Shown here piece after piece: positions 60,984-64,000 of a stretch of 64,000 nt of DNA (position 1 is its first letter; the number at the start of each line of letters is the position of its first letter). A program made the translations under genes and the position numbers. Source of the DNA: Prunella strophiata (taxonomy: Eukaryota > Chordata > Aves > Passeriformes > Prunellidae); the NCBI GenBank assembly GCA_036583965.1, contig JAZBQD010000019.1:19945085-20009084 (forward strand), given 5' to 3'. Under the pieces are notes generated by a model that was not told where the DNA came from, made no database searches, and was given only the letters and a program-made list of their open reading frames with translations.

Positions 60984-61332
60984 TAAGGGTGGGTGATGTC
61001 AGCATTCCTTGATGTGTTAAAGGAAATCTTTCTCTTTTCATTTTTTACCCACAACTTGCATCAGTATCTATAAGCAATTCCATTTTTATTCTAAAATATT
61101 GTGACTAATATGATTACATCACTTCTATTCTCTCTCCAACTCTCCCTATATTTTCATGGAGTAATCTACCCTCAAGTGGGGATGAGAACAGAGAACAGGC
61201 AGAGCATAAAAGCACAGTTGTTCAATTTTTTTTAAAAAAGTGTTTTGTGTTATGCTGTGTTCTGTAAATATGTGTATAGTCAAGAATTACTAGAAATGAA
61301 GCACAGATCCTCAGAAAAAAAAAAAATTACCT

Positions 61333-61401
61333 TACATATATATATATATATATACATACATACATACACATGTGTGTGTGCGTGTGTGTGTGTGCATGTG
61401 T
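61333..61401. repeat. Compound (TA)n(CATA)n(TG)n microsatellite, Z-DNA-prone
   Basis: The block holds a TA array, then a TACA/CATA array, then a TG array containing one CG and one CA step. Every base from 61333 to 61401 alternates between pyrimidine and purine without a single break (69 bp). Small frames reading Ile-Tyr or Val-Cys repeats through it are artefacts. Confidence 0.95.
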
Positions 61402-61409
61402 TTGCGTGT

Positions 61410-62860
61410 CCATTTATACTGCAAACAAACAACTTCAATTTGCACTAATCACAGACATTTCAGGTAGAGGTCTAACCTGTGGCCAGCCCCACACCTGGAC
61501 AAGCTTCAAATATTGCCACCATGAGAAATTACCACTGCCTCAACCAGTAACATATTTTTCCAATTAGTTTCAGGGAGGAAATGAGACATTTTTCTTTGTT
61601 AATGCCTCTCTCTCTTCCTCTGCTTGCCCATCCATTTTATGCTTCCTGATGGTGCTCAGGAGGCTGTCAGGTTCCCTCCAGCACACTTCCTGCTTCCACC
61701 CAGCAGGAATAAACTGTTAGAGCTTTGTTTGAAATGATTCCTGAGAAGTCTGATTCCTCTCACCAAAATGTGAATAATTGTAGCATTTGACTCTTGGCTT
61801 CCTCCTCAGGGATCCTTCTGAGTTAAATAGTTATTGAATTTATCCTAACAGAGATTGCCAAAGAAAACTTTATTTGAAGGACAGTGGGGGGAACAAACTG
61901 TTTGCTGAACTGAAAAAAGTTTGAAATACTATAAAGGGAGAGAAAAAGTCCCATAATGGAAGGTGGAAATCTAGGACAGACAAATCAGGCCATAAAATGT
62001 AAGATCAACACAGCAGTGGGAAGCAGGAAAGCATATCCTGGGCCAAACATACCAATGGAGACTATTACACACACTGACCTCAGATGTCATATCCAATGTG
62101 CATCTGCAAACCACACTCCAAAGTCCCACATTACACCAAGCTCAGCAAGTCCATGCTGGAAATGAAGAGGCCTGTGTCAACAACAGTTAAGTGCTCAGTA
62201 TATGAATCTAAGATACAGACATCCTCAAACCAAGGTATTCAGTCTCTCATTTCTAAACTAAGGCCACTGTTTTCCTATTTTAAACACCAAGAATGTGGCT
62301 CTAAGTAAGGAAAAAGTGATCATCCTTCTCAACACATCTGCTTAGCTTATGCCTTTTAATTGCACAACATCTAGTCCCGTGAAGAAGCAAAAAAGCATGG
62401 CACAAACAACTCAGCTCTCAGAAAGGGAGCTTAACTCTCTTTGGATCCATGTGCCATGAAGTACCAACAAGGCCCTTTGAATAACAGTAACTGTTATTCA
62501 ATTGAAATGCTAATGAGCTCCATCCAAGACAGGTGGCTTCAAAATTCCCAGTCACTTTCAAGTGCAAAGCTCAGATATGAGTTTCAACCCTTCTGGTTTC
62601 CATCTGAAAAAGATGAGCAAAAGTACTTGAAAGAAAGTTGTTTCCCAGGTGTTCTAGCAACAGTCTTCTTTCTGTAAAAGCTGTCAGAGCAAAAGCCTGC
62701 TTTCTGTTATATTTTTAGCTTAGCTGTGAAATTGGTAGGTGGTCCCCTACATGAAGTAGTAGCGTCACACTTTGGCTTGCACATAAACTCTGTCACCTGC
62801 CAATAGTAATGACATGGTAGCAAAAACCTAATAGAGGAACCCTTACAACTGAAATATCCT
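61410..62860. other. Non-coding sequence, nothing specific seen
   Basis: Frames of 65-78 codons at 61956-62308 and 62441-62677 have no recognisable domain. No repeat family is identified. Confidence 0.65.
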
Positions 62861-62895
62861 GTTCTGATTTATTCTGTTCTGTTCTATTCTATTCT
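62861..62895 (+). repeat. (RTTCT)n pentanucleotide microsatellite
   Basis: Five adjacent ATTCT/GTTCT units (62871-62895) are preceded by a diverged GTTCTGATTT. They are followed by an A+T-rich stretch and a T run (about 62907-62916). Confidence 0.85.
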
Positions 62896-64000
62896 AATTT
62901 ATTATATTTTTTTTTTGTTTGTTTCCCCCAAGTGAGCTGGTCAAACAATGGGAGATAGCATACAGTTCTCTTGCTATAAGGGCACTGGGAAGTACAAGAA
63001 TTTCAGCTTTATCTCAGCATCCCATCTTTCCAGGTGTTTCCCCACAGCCACAAAATGTGCATATATGCAACACTGGGCTATAAGATTTTTCTCTGCTGAT
63101 GCAGGAATACTGTGATTCTGATACATGTCACCATGTTAGCCACAAAAGGCACTGACTAAGCTATTTCAGACTTGCTTCACCTCAGACCCTGAACAGCTCA
63201 CAAACTGATTGAAGTACATATCCTCACATTTTTCTGGTGATGTAAAGAAATGTCACCCTGAAACTTAGCCTAATAAGAGGAAAACAATGCACCATCAGAC
63301 ACAGGCCCTGTCAGCTGCCCCTACCAGAACATAAGAGCCCATCTGCAAGCACTCACAAGAACCCTGACAAGAGCGATTGTCCCCATTGGCAGCCAGGATG
63401 TTTTTTGTGGTGAGAACCAAGGTTGTGCTCTGGTCACCAGGAGAGCATGCTTCTCTCTAATGGCTTTTCAGAGCTTCCAGACCTGGGCCCATACCTTCAA
63501 GATAATATAAACTCCTCTACACTCACAAGTCATTTTCCTCAGTCACGAGGAACTATTGATGGCACAGCAAAAGTCTCTGCAGACAAAGACTCCCATTTTC
63601 CCATGAATTTTCTGCCCCAGCTGACACATGTCATGAGAATTCACAGATCCTCTGAGAGGCAACAGAGAAAGCATGGTAGGGGGGAGACCCACCCTTGCTG
63701 GCAGAATTCCTGTGCAGTTTAAACCCACCATAAGACACAGGGAGGGAAATGGAGGTTCAGCAAATATGTGCTAGAGCTACTAGCCTGGGGGTACCTTGTG
63801 TCTTCACTGAAGTTTAACTAAACAGTATGATTGCCAAATTGTCATCAAAGTGAAAACAGCAGCAAATATTGTATATGCTGATGAACTTTCTTTTCATGCT
63901 TACCTGTGGTCTCTAAGTATTTTACTTACAGAGTCAAGCCCTACCTCATTTTTCTGCATTCCCTTCTTCTGTTCACATTGTGTAGACCTTGGAAAACCTA
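62896..64000. other. Non-coding sequence to the window end
   Basis: A 99-codon plus-strand frame (63423-63722) overlaps a 62-codon minus-strand one. Neither shows known motifs or convincing splice sites. The word ATACTGTGATTCTGAT near 63107-63122 resembles a CR1 terminus but the similarity does not extend. No gene is called. Confidence 0.6.

Noticed and set aside
63107..63122. CR1 terminus-like ATACTGTGATTCTGAT
   Set aside because: Upstream sequence does not continue as CR1; too short to support an element.
63423..63722. 99-codon plus-strand ORF
   Set aside because: No known motif, an overlapping antisense frame and no splice or promoter support.
1..64000. Bacterial or phage systems, CRISPR arrays, rRNA or operons
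   Set aside because: No long ORFs, ribosome-binding sites, spaced repeats or conserved RNA genes; base composition and retroposons show vertebrate nuclear DNA.

Overview
The window looks like nuclear DNA from a bird, most likely a songbird. It is A+T-rich (roughly 60% by eye) and CpG-poor. No open reading frame exceeds about 135 codons, and the longest ones lie inside simple repeats. Two retroposons carry the lineage signal. At 45909-46050 there is a 5'-truncated CR1 LINE, the dominant retroposon of birds. At 8725-8853 there is a minus-strand element with a tRNA-Ile-like head fused to a CR1-like 3' tail, the layout of the songbird SINE family known as TguSINE1. Older amniote relics (three MIR/L3-like tails and one weak L2-like patch) are also present.

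No protein-coding gene, rRNA, functional tRNA, CRISPR array or prokaryotic system is supported. The simplest reading is intergenic or long-intron sequence in a gene-poor region. Two small sites could still belong to a transcription unit. One is a CpG-dense island of about 130 bp with a GC box (42590-42718). The other is a minus-strand, 60-codon charged ORF directly preceded by a good splice-acceptor sequence (40313-40495). Both are tentative.

Layout: 1-8.7 kb is plain sequence with a polypurine (GGAGA)n tract at 3474-3817. The SINE lies at 8.7 kb. 8.9-22.5 kb is unremarkable apart from a MIR-like relic at 15.4 kb, a short 11-bp tandem triplet and homopolymer runs. 22.58-22.82 kb is a strand-asymmetric G/T-only tract. 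25-37.8 kb is quiet. 37.8-46 kb is the richest part, with two MIR-like relics, the candidate exon, the CpG islet, several stretches that look like conserved non-coding elements, and the CR1. 46-64 kb holds an L2-like remnant, a 34-base A run and several microsatellites, including 69 bp of unbroken purine-pyrimidine alternation at 61.33 kb.

I found no undescribed multi-gene system. The observations most worth checking are the CpG islet, the candidate exon, the tRNA-Ile/CR1 chimera and the non-B-DNA-prone tracts. Family assignments come from remembered consensus features, not from a search.
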